A stretch of DNA of 64,000 bases. Origin: Cryptomeria japonica. Its lineage: Eukaryota; Streptophyta; Pinopsida; Cupressales; Cupressaceae. Positions 1 through 11,238 of this stretch are shown here, piece by piece (the stretch's first letter is position 1; the number at the start of each line of letters is the position of its first letter). The notes beneath the pieces were generated by a model. The model made no database searches and was not told where the DNA came from. It saw only the letters and a program-made list of their open reading frames with translations. A program made the position numbers and the translations under genes. The DNA is taken from contig NC_081407.1 of assembly GCF_030272615.1 (NCBI RefSeq), forward strand, positions 145,947,744 through 146,011,743, given 5' to 3'.

Positions 1-1517
1 AACTTGCATCATGTGTTTTCAGTAAGGTAGTTGCACATAGGTAATTTAAAGGGTGAAAGAACCATTTTCCATCATGCTTGTTTGATAGTAGTAGGTAAGT
101 ATGCTCTTACCCTAATACGGTGATCAGAAAACTAGACCTTCTTTTATTTCATGTTTTACCTTTGGAAGGGCCTGCCTTCCCGAGCTACCTTAAGGGGGCT
201 AGTGAGAGGGGAATCACTCAAGTGGAAACGGGCTAATACTGATTCCTTTTGATCCACTTTAAATAAATTGTGTCTATGACAAAAGTCATGGACAACACGT
301 GCTTATTAGTTCATACCGACACTATGTTTCCCCATAAACCCTATGGATTGCAACCTCTATAGATTGGGAACCTTCTGTATTTACAAAGTGTAGAGTTCTG
401 CATGTATGGCCACATGATCAAAAGCCCTTACTAAAAACCATTTTGTATTAGTTTCCAAAATCCTTCTAATTGTTGGCGCAAGAGGTTAGACCTTTGAAGC
501 AGCTCACACACATACGGTTCTTAGTAGAGATATGCAGTTTGCCATGGGGAGTTTTCATGAAAACTAGTGCTTGGTTTCCCTGGAGAAGTTAATGCCAAGG
601 GTGGAGCTAGTGGGGTCAAGCACCTAAATATCCGCTTTGAATAGGGTAGCTTTGGGGGAAACCCCATGTGAGATGCAACAATTATTGTCTCAGCCTACCA
701 TAGGATTTGTGCTTGCTTGTGCACTTTTATTTCCAAACATTGTATCTTTTGTGTTTGCAAAACATTCTAAAAATGGTCAAAAACTTAAAAAATCATCATT
801 CTGAAATGAGCCAAAAATCCAACAACTTGCTGGAAAACTGAAAAATTCATTCGATACAATTAGAATCACGTATTTATTGCATAAGATAATGCTTTTACAA
901 CATAGAATAGCACATTTTTTGTGCAGAACAATGCTTTTGAGAAACAATACAACATTTTTTACATTTAGGATCATGTTGCTCAACAAAACAACACTTTTAC
1001 AACTAAAACGATGCTTTTGCACCTTAGGTTTGCACTTTTATTGTGTAGTACAACGCTTTTATCCAATAGAGTAGCGCATTTGTTGCACAAAATAACACTT
1101 TTGATCAATAGGTTAGCGCATTTGTTTTCTCGCATCTGCAACAATGAGCATTTCCACATATCAAACCAAAATTTCAACATCATTTTCAAATACCCTTTTT
1201 GGAGGAGGTTTGTTTTCAACTATCACAGGTCTTCAAACTAGTCAAACAATTAAGTTATCAATTAAATAGGCCATTTTCCAAAGGTTTTTATAAGCATAAA
1301 CATCCAACAAGTTAGTGATTCAACCATCTCAAGTGTAAATCAACATCATTATCAGTTTCTTATCAGGATACATGAAATCCTTTATTGTCAAACTTGATCA
1401 TATCAACCTTTGTTCATTATCTTGGATATATCATTCCTAATTAGACCTAGGTTTTATCAAAACCAAGATTGTAGTCACATTGGAATGAAACAAACATGTA
1501 AATAATTAGATGTTTAT
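1..1517 (+). other. Probable 5' leader of the old gypsy element
   Basis: No coding region is recognisable here. The stretch precedes the gag ORF and is most simply the leader or the end of the 5' LTR of the old element. I looked for a primer-binding site and found none, and nothing matches the 3' LTR segment at 35349-36394, so the LTR probably lies outside the window. The only clear internal structure is the degenerate tandem repeat at 880-1135. Confidence 0.4.
880..1135. repeat. Degenerate minisatellite, period about 40 bp
   Basis: Units built from a short A-rich part (such as AACAATACAAC) followed by CATTTTTT or GCTTTTG-like parts recur six or seven times, with spacing near 40 bp. Open frames on both strands here simply read the repeat and are not genes. 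Confidence 0.6.
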
Positions 1518-3155
1518 ATGAATTTTATATATCACCTCAAGAAAACAAAACCAAGTTGGAAGGATATCTTGAAGGAGAGGAAATTCTTATATATCAATCG
1601 CAAGATATTGTTAAAACATAGAACATTCCTACATAGTTTTTGTCACTATTTACGTGGTTACGAAATGGAGTTTGATAGAGAGATTATGCAAGCACATTCT
1701 TTCAACAAAAAGATGCCTTATCACAATGCACCAATAATGGTGGTAAAATCAACAAAGCTTATCTTTCTAAACCAATAATCACCTATTGAGTTGTATTTAG
1801 AAAATCAAAACTTGGGAAGTTTTCAAATCAATCACATGCCAGTTTGGACTAGAGCTCAACATGAGCAATTGAGAAGACAAAACCAAATGGATGATGACGA
1901 TTCAATATTTCAAACATTTGGGTACATAGATATTGATGAAGAAGCAGTCAATAACACCATTAGAGGCCTTGAACAAGATTCTAGATTTGACAAACTAATG
2001 AAAAAACTATTGGAAAAACAAAAGCATAATTACATCCTAATGTTGGCAAATTCAGGAGCTAAATTGCCACAAGATTTTAACGTGGAAAGTTTGAAACAAG
2101 ATGTGAGAAAAAGTAATAGTCAAAACATTGATGATCCCAATGATGATGATGTAAATTGAGTAAATCATGAGGAAAAAAGAAGAGATAGAACAAGAAGAGA
2201 CCATGGTGATGCAAGGAACCAAGATGAAGCAAGAAGAGAGCATAGTGACAGAGGAACTTATGAGGATGCAAGGAGAATCTGTATTGATAACCCTTTGTTA
2301 ACTCTCACTCAAAAAATTCAAACCTTGCAACAATAAATACAGGATATGAGGAATGGAACAAGTTCCAAGAAATATTCATTGGAGAATATCTGTCCATATC
2401 GTTTTGATAAAAATTTAAATATGATACGATTCCCACAACACTGTGAAATCCCTAAATACGATAAATATGATGGGAAATATGATCCTCAAGATCACATTAG
2501 GGAATTTTACACCATGAGTATGAAGTTTGCACACGATGAAACTTACATGATGTGTCTTTTTCCTAGAAGCTTAAGTGGACAATCAATGGAATGGTTTTCA
2601 AGATTACCATTTGGGATTAAATCTTTTGAAGAACTTCTGAATAGATTTATCTCACAATACTCCTACAACATACGAAATGAGATAACAATGCTAGATATAT
2701 GCAATATCAAGCAAAAGAATGGTGAACCTTTCATGGCCTTTTTACAACGATGGAGACAAATGTTCAATAGAAATATTCATTGGAGGATATCTGTCCATAT
2801 CATTTTGATAAAAATTTAAATAGGATACCATTCCCACAACATTGTGAAATCCCTAAATACGATAAATATGATGGGAAATTTGATCCTCAAGATCACATTA
2901 GGGAATTTTACACCATGAGTATGAAGTTTGCACACAATGAAACTTACATGATGTGTCTTTTTCCTAGAAGCTTAAGCGGACAATCAATGGAATGGTTTTC
3001 AAGAATATCGTTTGGGATTAAATCTTTTGAAGAACTTGTGAATAGATTTATCTCATAATATTCCTACAACAATGCTACATATATGCAATATCAAGCAAAA
3101 GAATGGTGAACCTTTCATGGCCTTTTTACAATGATGGAGACAAATGTTCAATAGA
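1518..3155 (+). pseudogene. gag: gag of old gypsy element (capsid domain, internally duplicated)
   Basis: This encodes the retrotransposon capsid protein. One frame carries an N-terminal part (1518-2159, TAA at 1776), a stretch rich in Arg, Asp and Glu (about 2160-2290), and the Retrotrans_gag domain from about 2380. Family signs are a segment reading YDGKYDPQDHIREF, then a conserved W-F pair and a region ending in RWRQMF. Stops at 1776, 2157 and near 2335 break the frame. A 401-bp tandem duplication repeats most of the capsid domain, and the second copy has lost 17 bp. No zinc knuckle is visible. Protease follows directly. Confidence 0.8.
2368..3154 (+). repeat. 401-bp tandem duplication within gag
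   Basis: Copy 1 runs 2368-2768 and copy 2 2769-3154; both begin AGAAATATTCATTGGAG. Copy 2 lacks 17 bp (after CCTACAACA) and carries scattered substitutions. The two copies are highly similar, so the duplication is a late event in an already old element. Confidence 0.9.
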
Positions 3156-3927
3156 TATAGATAAAACACCTTCAGAACCAATCAACGTCATTACAAGAAG
3201 CAAAGTGAAGGTTACATTTCTAGGTATAACAAATGAATCAACATCCACTTCATGGCAATACAACTTAGTGGAACAATTACAAAAGATACCCGCTCAAATA
3301 TCAATTTTGGATCTCCTAAAAGTTTCACCTATGCATAAGGAAATATTGGAAAATTCTCTAGTAGAAACAACAGTCTCAAAAGACTTGGATTTGGATGAAT
3401 TCCAAAACATGGTGGGACACCTCATAACCCCACATTGCTTATCCTTTTCTAAAAATGATGATGCATCCTCACAACACCCTCACAATGCTCCCGTACATAT
3501 TGAAGTCACCATTCATACAACTTGTGTCAAACACGTACTCATAGATGGTGGAGTTAGCTTGAACATTTGTGCATTAAGTTTAATTAAATCTTTGGGATAT
3601 TCAAAGAATGCAGTGGATCCAAAGAAGAAAATAACTATCAAGGCTTATGATGAGGAAGAGCATTCTTATAAAGGGACTATGGTGTTGCCAATCAAAATAG
3701 GACCCATGGAGAGAGATACATTATGCCAGGTTCTAGATTTGAATATGTCTTATATCATTCTTCTAGGAAGGCCATGGATTCATGACATGCAAGCAGTTCC
3801 TTTTACATACCATCAATGTGTTAAGTTTCTTCATAATGGACAAGAAATCACTATAACAACAGATTCCAGTCAATATTGTAATAATATGAAACAAATGCAA
3901 GATGCAAGAGTTCCACATAATAGATAA
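3156..3927 (+). pseudogene. Aspartic protease domain of old gypsy element
   Basis: The domain would mature the gag-pol polyprotein. The frame opens with a linker, then shows a retropepsin-like core: a hydrophobic strand with the catalytic Asp codon at 3544 (reads LIDGGVSLN), and the second conserved strand reading ILLGRPWIH near 3757-3783. The catalytic triplet is Asp-Gly-Gly rather than the usual Asp-Ser/Thr-Gly, so one key residue has changed. The frame is open to 3927. Frame and spacing link it to the gag duplication upstream and the G-patch downstream. Confidence 0.75.
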
Positions 3928-4448
3928 GTAGTCCATCCCTCTAAGGAAATTATAGAAAAATTATGGAAGCCTTTGATAAAAAGATCAAATTATAAGATGA
4001 AGGAATGGGGAATTATTCTTTGCATAACTTACCACTTTCACCTAAATCATATGGAAAAACTACAAATGCTCAACCACGGATCCCACAGAAGTCAATTGCA
4101 ATGTTTGATGGAGCTTTTGTTAGAGCTGGAGCACTTTCAGAGGAAATTGAAGATAAGGACATACTTAGCTAGTTATAAAAAGATGAGAATGAGATTATAG
4201 AAACAACTGCAAAAGGTAGCATTCCCATAGAACAATATGGAAATGGTTACAAAATCATGCAAAGGATGGGATATGAAGGAAATGGACCAATTGGCAAGCA
4301 ACAAGAAGGTATTTCAAAACCCATTTGTCCACACACACAATCTAAAGAAGATAAATTAGGACTTGGGTATCCTAAATCAAAGCAAAAGAACCATAATTAT
4401 CAACACCCAAAGTGGCAAAAGAAAGCAATACCTAAAGAAGCACCATGA
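3928..4448 (+). pseudogene. Post-protease region with G-patch domain, old gypsy element
   Basis: The meaningful frame here is the one used at 4257-4448, which extends back through stops to about 3960; a competing open frame at 3973-4200 is a shadow. A G-patch motif lies at about 4251-4370: MQRMGYEGNGPIGKQQEG followed by a second Gly-rich turn reading LGLGY. G-patch is a Gly-rich nucleic-acid-binding module known from some retroviral and plant gypsy polyproteins, where it follows the protease. Here it lies between protease and RT. The stop at 4446 is probably a decay mutation. Confidence 0.65.
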
Positions 4449-5790
4449 CAAGAAAGGCTACATCAAGCAATAGAAACAATAGCCAACAAATAGAAACAAG
4501 ATGGACATGAGAGGCATCAGGAAGATCTTGCTATCAAAAGAGAAGAATAATCTTGCAAACAAGTTCAAGACATACAAGAAAGCACAAAACCTGATCAATA
4601 TATTCTAGAGACAGTGAAAGAACAGATGGCCAAAATTAGAGAACTATTCTCACCATATAACATTCATGCTAGGTATAGTGGTGTGATTCTAGACAATAAT
4701 TTAGAAATAGATTCCAACAAATATGAATGGGGTCTATATCCATCATCCAATGCATCAAATGAAGAAGATGATGAGAAACAAGAAGTTGGTACAAGTGAGG
4801 ACACATTTTTCACAAAACAGAGAATAGAGATGGAAAGAAGACAAGAAGAAATCAGGATTAGAGGAAAGAAGCATATGCAAGGCAACAAAGAAAATAAAAT
4901 GAGAAGGATCAAGAAGTGACACCACAGGAAACACAAATAGTCACTTCTCAATCATTAGAAGATCAACAAAACATCAGATCTATATCAAACATTGAGCAAG
5001 AGACACCAAGGTATGAAAGAACTATAGAAAAACTAATAGAAAGTCAACAAGGAATGACTATTAGTCCAAAGGAAGCTGAGTTCGATAGAAGACAAAAGTT
5101 AGCAAAGAAAGAATAATCCTCTATGCCATGTACACAAGTATGTTAGCTTCAAGCTACAAAGGAATCTGATAAGATTGACTCAGAAGGAACCTTTACTATC
5201 AAATATATATGTGTTGATAGAGTTCATTCATTTGAGGGATGAATGTGAGATGATGAGTCACTTGAGATTGAATCGCAAAATACCAATCCTGACTTTGTTA
5301 GAGCTAATTGGAGAGCACTTGGGAGAGATTATCCTCAAGAGAGTTCTATCTATGACATAACTTATTCTACACTAAACTATGACTATTACATCATTAACCT
5401 TGAAATACCCAACAATGACGATGACTACGACTACCCTTGCTTAATTTAGAACTGATTGATTGGGATAACCTAGAAAACCTTGAATTGGATGTCTTTTCCA
5501 ATGACCATGACTTAGCCATATATCTTAATGTCATTGAGCCAATCACACCTAAGATATCTTCCACCAGTAGATCAATTAATGCTTCTTGCATTCCAGAGAG
5601 TGTCAAACTTTCCGGTCACAAAATTGAAATAAAACAATGGAAAAGACCTAGTGCTGAAAACCATTTCATGGCAACACTAGATCAATCAAGAGGAAAAATA
5701 AAGGATGTATCTGACGGTTAAAACCTTCTTGAGGCTCTAGAAGATGGAAATATTGACACCCTCCTTGCATATTTTCATGAGAGATATACT
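4449..5790 (+). pseudogene. Protease-RT linker of old gypsy element, low complexity, broken
   Basis: The sequence is rich in Glu, Gln, Lys and Asp codons, with open pieces at 4614-4919, 4916-5116 and 5437-5721 in different frames, so at least two frameshifts have occurred. No named domain can be seen. The spacer belongs to pol because it lies between the G-patch and an RT leader whose text (about 5810-5915) matches the usual Tat region ahead of RT. Confidence 0.5.
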
Positions 5791-6780
5791 ATAATGATAG
5801 TGCCAACAGAAGTAGTAAACATTGGCACATTAAAGGATACCAAGGTCCTTCATCCCGCTGCATCATTATCAGATGAGAAAAAGAGAGATTACATAGAATT
5901 TTGTAAACAAAGGTAGATAAATTTTTCTTGGTCGAGGACTTGATCCAGATCTCATCATGAACCATCTTAATGTGGATCGAAAAGAAAAACCAGTTAAGAA
6001 AAAGTTTAGAAAGATGCATCAACATATCGATCAAAATGGAAATAAAGAAACTATTAGATGTGGGTTTTATAAGATGTGTCACTTATCCAGAGTGGGTTTC
6101 AAGTATTGTGCCAGTGTCAAAGATGGATAAAAGCATAAGAGTCTGCACCAACTTCAGAGATTTGAATAAAGCATATCCCAAAGATGATTTCCTACTACCC
6201 AATATTGATATAATTGTAGACTTATCAGTAGGACATGAGATCCTTAATTGATGGATTCTCAAGGTATAATCAAATAAGAATAACCCCTGAAGATCAAGAA
6301 AAGACAACATTCACTTGTACATGGGGTACTTACTGCTGGAATGTCATGCCATTCAGGCTTAAAAATGCAACACCAACTTATCAGAGGGGCATGACAACAA
6401 TTTTCTATGACATGATGCACACAATAATGGAAGATTATGTAGATGACATAATTGCAAAATATCATACAAGAAAATAACATTTGAACATCTTGGGCAAGAT
6501 CTTTGATAGGCTTGAACAATATTAGTTAAGATTGAATCCAAAGAAATGTGCATTTGGAGTTACCTTTGGAAAACTTATTGGGTACATTATATCAGCTCGT
6601 GGAATTGAAGTAGACCCTGATAAAGTTAGAGCTATCATGAAGATGGAGTCACCTAAGAACATAAGCCAATTGCATACTCTACAAGGGAGATTGCAGTCGA
6701 TCAGAAGATTCATCTCTCAATTAGCAGATAGATGTTATCCCTTCACTCACCTATTACACAATAATTTTCCATTCAAATGA
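5791..6780 (+). pseudogene. Reverse transcriptase of old gypsy element
   Basis: This would be the RNA/DNA-dependent DNA polymerase. Visible landmarks are the lead-in near 5810-5915, a fingers segment with YPEWVSSIVPV (about 6082-6114), the RDLNKA motif (about 6157), the palm segment DGFSRYNQI (about 6249-6275), WGTYCWNVMPF, and the catalytic YVDD at 6436-6447. The thumb/connection region continues to 6780. A frameshift lies near 6240-6250, and stops occur near 5917, 6475, 6526 and 6778. Both catalytic Asp codons remain, but the gene cannot be functional. Confidence 0.9.
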
Positions 6781-7291
6781 GATCATAAGTGTGAGGAAGC
6801 CTTTATGCAAATCAAGGAATATCTGGTGAATTGCCCAGTACTGTTATCACCAATCAAAGGGAAACCATTGTTGCTTTACATTGCAGAAACATATGTATCA
6901 CTAGGAGCTCTCTTAGCACAACATGATGAAGAAGGAAAGGAAAGAGCAGTGTATTACATCAGCATGACACTTGTAGGCTATGAATTGAACTACACATCAA
7001 TTGAGAAGACATGACTAGTAGTTGTATTCGCAACTCAAAAATTGTGACACTATATGCTGACTCATTCTATGAAATTGATAGCAAAAATAGATCCATTGAA
7101 GTATTTGTTAAGAAAGCCAACTTTGACAGGTAGATTGGCTAAATGGGTCATGATACTAAGTGAGTCTGATATAGAATATGTTAATTGAAAATCTATCAAA
7201 GGATAGGTCATTGCTGGCCAATTGGCTGAGATACCCCTGCAAAACGATACACCATTGTACATTGAATTTCTTGATGCAGACATTATGGTAG
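6781..7291 (+). pseudogene. Gypsy-type RNase H of old element, degenerate
   Basis: This is the RNase H domain that normally follows gypsy RT. The strand that should hold the first catalytic Asp reads LLYIAETYVSLGALLAQ and lacks it, as is common in Tat elements that have a second RNase H. The later NYTSIEKT segment keeps the Glu. Stops occur near 7012, 7045, 7185 and 7203. The domain is followed by the insertion of the younger element at 7292, and pol resumes at 22957. Confidence 0.8.
7287..7291. repeat. Target-site duplication GGTAG, left copy
   Basis: GGTAG immediately precedes the TGTTAG start of the 5' LTR and is repeated at 22952-22956 right after the CCAACA end of the 3' LTR. Removing the element rejoins the old element's pol between its two RNase H domains. 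Confidence 0.95.
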
Positions 7292-7450
7292 TGTTAGTTG
7301 TGTTTAGAGTCGCCATATTAATTCAAGGGTTCCCCTTTAAAAACCACACCTATCTTATTCGAGGTCTCCCCTTCATCATCTAAGTGTCTATCGTCCTTTG
7401 AAGAAATTTGGTCAAGTTCGCAATCTTCCATGGTCATTCCTCCCATCCCT

Positions 7451-7623
7451 TTTGAATCGCTTCGAATCATTTCGAACCTCGGTTCGAAGTAGTTCAAAGT
7501 GGTTCGACCAAATTTTTTATACTAATACTCTTTCTTTGGCAGGAAGTATCTTTTATCACGGCAGTCTTCTTTGAAATACTTTGAACCATTTTGAAGCTCG
7601 GTTCGAAGTAGTTCAAAGTGGTT
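7451..7623. repeat. TTCGAA-rich direct repeats and palindrome in the LTR
   Basis: Two related 54-bp units (7451-7504 and 7570-7623) share GGTTCGAAGTAGTTCAAAG and are separated by 65 bp. The first holds a perfect palindrome, TTCGAACC-TC-GGTTCGAA. The same arrangement is in the 3' LTR from about 18361. The unit lies upstream of the TATA box and could be an enhancer-like repeat; that role is inference. Confidence 0.8.
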
Positions 7624-7929
7624 TTTGGCAAGTATTAACGGCGGGAGTTTATTTTTGGAGTACGGTGCGCCGCTTTTCTCTCAAAGCAATCAATGGTCCC
7701 GTCAGTATGTCAAATCAAAAGATTTTATTTCTTTTTCAATAAAAAGGGGCATCATTGTTATGAGTGTGAGTAGACCTTCGTCTTATGAATGACTGGATAC
7801 CGCATGAAATCAATTATTATTAACTCATGCGAAAGGGTAAATCATTAATCGAGGCATTTATGCATCGACGCCTCGAGCATGTCAATCCTGATGTGAGGTG
7901 ATGAACTATCATTATCCGATCTTCCCATG

Positions 7930-7935
7930 TATAAA
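7930..7935 (+). promoter_or_regulatory. TATA box upstream of the LTR ORF (5' LTR)
   Basis: TATAAA lies 239 bp before the first ATG of the LTR ORF and is conserved at 18839-18844 in the 3' LTR. It is the best candidate for a promoter of the LTR-encoded gene. Confidence 0.55.
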
Positions 7936-8168
7936 GTTCCCCTGTGATAAATTTTCATTCAGTTGCCCGGTAAGTTATCCAAAAACAAAGAAAAAGGATA
8001 AAGGAGAGGAGGTCTGATTTCGGAGAAAAGGAGCAGTTAGGGAAGCTAGAGGAGATTATTTGCTTTTCAATGGAAAACAAGTGAGCGTTTAGTAACCTTT
8101 GTTTTGTTCTGCAAAACTGTTATTTTCAAAGGTTTGTCTGAAAGAGGTCTTGCTTGTTTAAGTTGAGA

Positions 8169-11100
8169 ATGAAGTCGGTTATGCATTTTCTAGGTAATGT
8201 TTCTAGCCTTGAATGTAAAAGACCAGTGATTTGTGATATCAATTTAGAAGGGGTAAATGTGGAAAGTATTCAAGCAAATTTTCTTGCGAATACGGAAGAG
8301 GTTAAGGGATGTATGGAAATATTAACGAGCGGGTTAATTGAAGCTGCTGTGTTTCCCCCCGCCTTCGTAAACCCTGAACTCCTACAACTTTGCATTGACC
8401 ATTATGATGTAAGAAGCAAGAGCATAGTAAGAAAAAATGGTAATGTCATACTTCCTGTCTCCAGGGAAACCATTTCCTCTGTTTTGAAATTAACAACAAG
8501 TACCTTCGCCGCTTTCTCACCCATTCAAGTTGAAGCTGAGTATCGGGAAAACCCTAGTGTGTACCGAAACACCCTTGCCAGGAAATGGACCAAGGTTAAC
8601 TATGGAGGTGGTTCTAGGCTCCCGAAGGTCATTACTAGAAGCCACATGAAACCCCACATACATGACCTGGTGGTATTATTACACAGGGTGAAAGGTTCAG
8701 CCGATGTATGTTTGTTCGAAGAATGGATGTATAGGTACATTGAAATTATCTTAAAGGGTGAACAATGGATGGATTGGGCGGAGATTATTGCCACTTCCCT
8801 GAGAAGCCAGCTCAAACGCGCCAAAGAGTCTAGAGAAGATTTTCGTATGGCCTCATATTTGACTTATTGTATTGCCTGCACATGTGATCTCGCCGCTCTT
8901 CCGCATGAGGTATGGAATGAGGAAATGACCATCTTCTAATATTGTCCGTTGTTGCAAAAAGACAGAGTTCTGGAGGATTTCCGTAAGGTGCATGATATAT
9001 TGTTTGAAAAAATTTATTTGGCTCTAGAAGGTGTTCAGATGCCACGACTCTCTTCTGAATCGCTGAGGCTGGTTCAACATTATGAGAGTTCTTTTATTCA
9101 GTTTCCTAGGTTCACATATTTGAGAGTCGGAGGATTTGAGGAAGAACCTGTGAGGTTGCCTCGATATGCCCTTGATTGTTTCATTTTAGCCGAATTGTGC
9201 AGGCAACTTTCTGCTGTTATTAAGGATAACCTCCCTCAGGAGAAATGGGAGACGGCTTTCCCTATCAAGCTGCACTCTTTGGTCTGTAATAACATGAATG
9301 ACGCTTCCATCATCAGAAGCAATTTGCTGGGATTCAATCTTGGTTTCTACCGCAGCAGGAGAAACTTCGATAGTAAAGGATATGCAGCTCTGACCCTCGG
9401 CCTTGAAATCAACTCATCAGTTGCTCCGCAGCTAGAAGATCTAAGGGAAGACTGTGAAAATGAAGAAAAAGTCTTGAAAAGGGATCATTCTAGACTCACC
9501 TTGTAGCAAATTAGTTCTTTCAAATTGAAGTTCAAAACCCGGATGGGAAGGATCAAACGAAGCAAAATTCTTGACAGTTGATTGGAGCAAGGAGGAAGAT
9601 GATGATATTAATTTGAGAGCCAGATCCATATTAACTCATACGGATGACTGGCTGCAAAGGAAAAGAAATGGAAACATCAATGAGTCTTCTCCTATGGTGA
9701 TTTCTCTCTCAGAACCGCTTCAATCTGACATTCCACTTTCTCATGTTGCAGGTGATACATTGGCCTCAGATAAGAAAATAAAGTTTCCTTCCCAAGTCAC
9801 GGCTCCTAGGACGAGATCCCATTCCAGGAACAAAGCTTTGAAGCAGCGTAGTTCCCGGAAGCAGAAAATGACATCACCAGAGCGGGATTCAAGTGATAAG
9901 TCCCCTTTTCAAGATGAAGCATACGATGAAGTCCAATTTATTGAAACACCAAAGACAGATCAACCCAATTTCTTGACTCCGATTAAGGATACTCAGATGA
10001 TATCAACCACTCCCACTGTTCCTTTATGGTTGTCAAATTCAATCAATAAGAAACGGAGTTTACAACCAGTGGCCTCGCCAGTAAAAGATATTGTCACTAG
10101 GTATGCGGCTAGAGGATCTAAAGCAAAGAAAATGAAAACGGATGCTTGTCTCACTAAAGATCCAGTGACGGGGAAAATCGTAGCGGAGGTGGCTACTTAT
10201 AAACAGAAAAGGGAATCAGGGGAAATTGATGAGGAAGGATTCAAAGTCACTTCCATTGAACTAGGTACCCTTAATAGGAGTACTGGTAATAATTTCTTTA
10301 AATTTTCTGCTGACCACATGCTCACCCAATCAGAAAAAGATTCTAAAGAGAAGAAAGAATTGAAAGCAATGGTGGTGACGATGGCCACATACATCAATTC
10401 ACTGATTAATTTAGGGCCTAACCCAATAATCCAGCTGCCTCAGCCATTCGATCCAAATTCTGCCGAAAGCCAGCAATTGATGAAATAGATGCAGAGGGGA
10501 AAACTGCTGTCTGACGCTGTGGTTAGTTGGGTAAATAGCATATTAGAGCAAGGGAATAAATTTATTTCCGAAGTTACTAGTATCTATTCTGAGGGTGAGG
10601 CATTGCTCGGGGAGATTCAAACTTTGATACTAGTATGGGAGACAGAATTGTCACGGTGCCAAACCATAGTTTCCCGAGTAACTGAAGTTGAAAAGTTTGG
10701 AGTTCTCAAATTCTTAGCTGAAAACCCCATGAAAGCCGCGGACCCGTGCACATTATTTATCCTGAAAAGTAATATGAGCTGGAAGGAGTCCATCTACAAA
10801 GAAGCCATCAAAGAGGTCCAAGGCATCAAGAATCAAATCACAGACATGCATAAGGAACTGGTTAAAGACATGAAGGTTGTCAACCCCACAGGCATCTTAC
10901 AATTGGATGAAGGTAGCATGGACATTGAAGTGTTAACCAAGAGTTTCACCGAAGCAGTTGAATGGATTAGAGATAAAGAAACGCCCAAGGTCGATGATTT
11001 CACTTCGTTGGCAGGTATAGAATCCATGTTGCGCCTCAATGAGAAGCTGATGCCATGTCAGAGCCTAAAGATGAAGGAGTACAGGTGGCAGAAAGATGCA

Positions 11101-11238
11101 TGTAGAGCCCGACTGATGAGTTTAAAGAACCCGCACTCACAGGCCACGTAGGAATTCATGTCTACTTTCCAGAGCTGGAAGCTGGTACGACAAACCGTCG
11201 GAAATGAGGAGGAAGCTGGTGAATATAGTGGGAACTAA
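8169..11238 (+). pseudogene. LTR-encoded extra ORF, 5' LTR copy (unknown function)
   Basis: I do not recognise this gene with confidence. The first ATG is at 8169 and the natural stop is TAA at 11236. The frame is broken by stops at 8937 (CAA in the other copy), 9504, 10486 and 11149 (CAG in the other copy), and by a 38-bp deletion near 9529. Predicted parts are a globular N-terminus of about 400 residues that includes a segment reading LLQLCIDHYDVRSKS then ILPVSRETISSVLKL (loosely like plant-mobile or transposon-associated domains), a disordered linker with basic clusters such as KAKKMK, and a helical C-terminus. No capsid, enzyme or membrane motif was seen. It lies in the sense orientation between two TATA-like sites. 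Confidence 0.85.

Noticed and set aside
777-1241. Overlapping open frames on both strands
   Set aside because: They read a degenerate 40-bp tandem repeat and have repeat-like protein text.
3973-4200. Open frame of 75 codons after the old element's protease
   Set aside because: The frame carrying G-patch and family text runs through here in another phase; this one is a shadow.
9571-10488. Separate gene starting at 9571
   Set aside because: Comparison with the 3' LTR shows it is the continuation of the LTR ORF after a 38-bp deletion.
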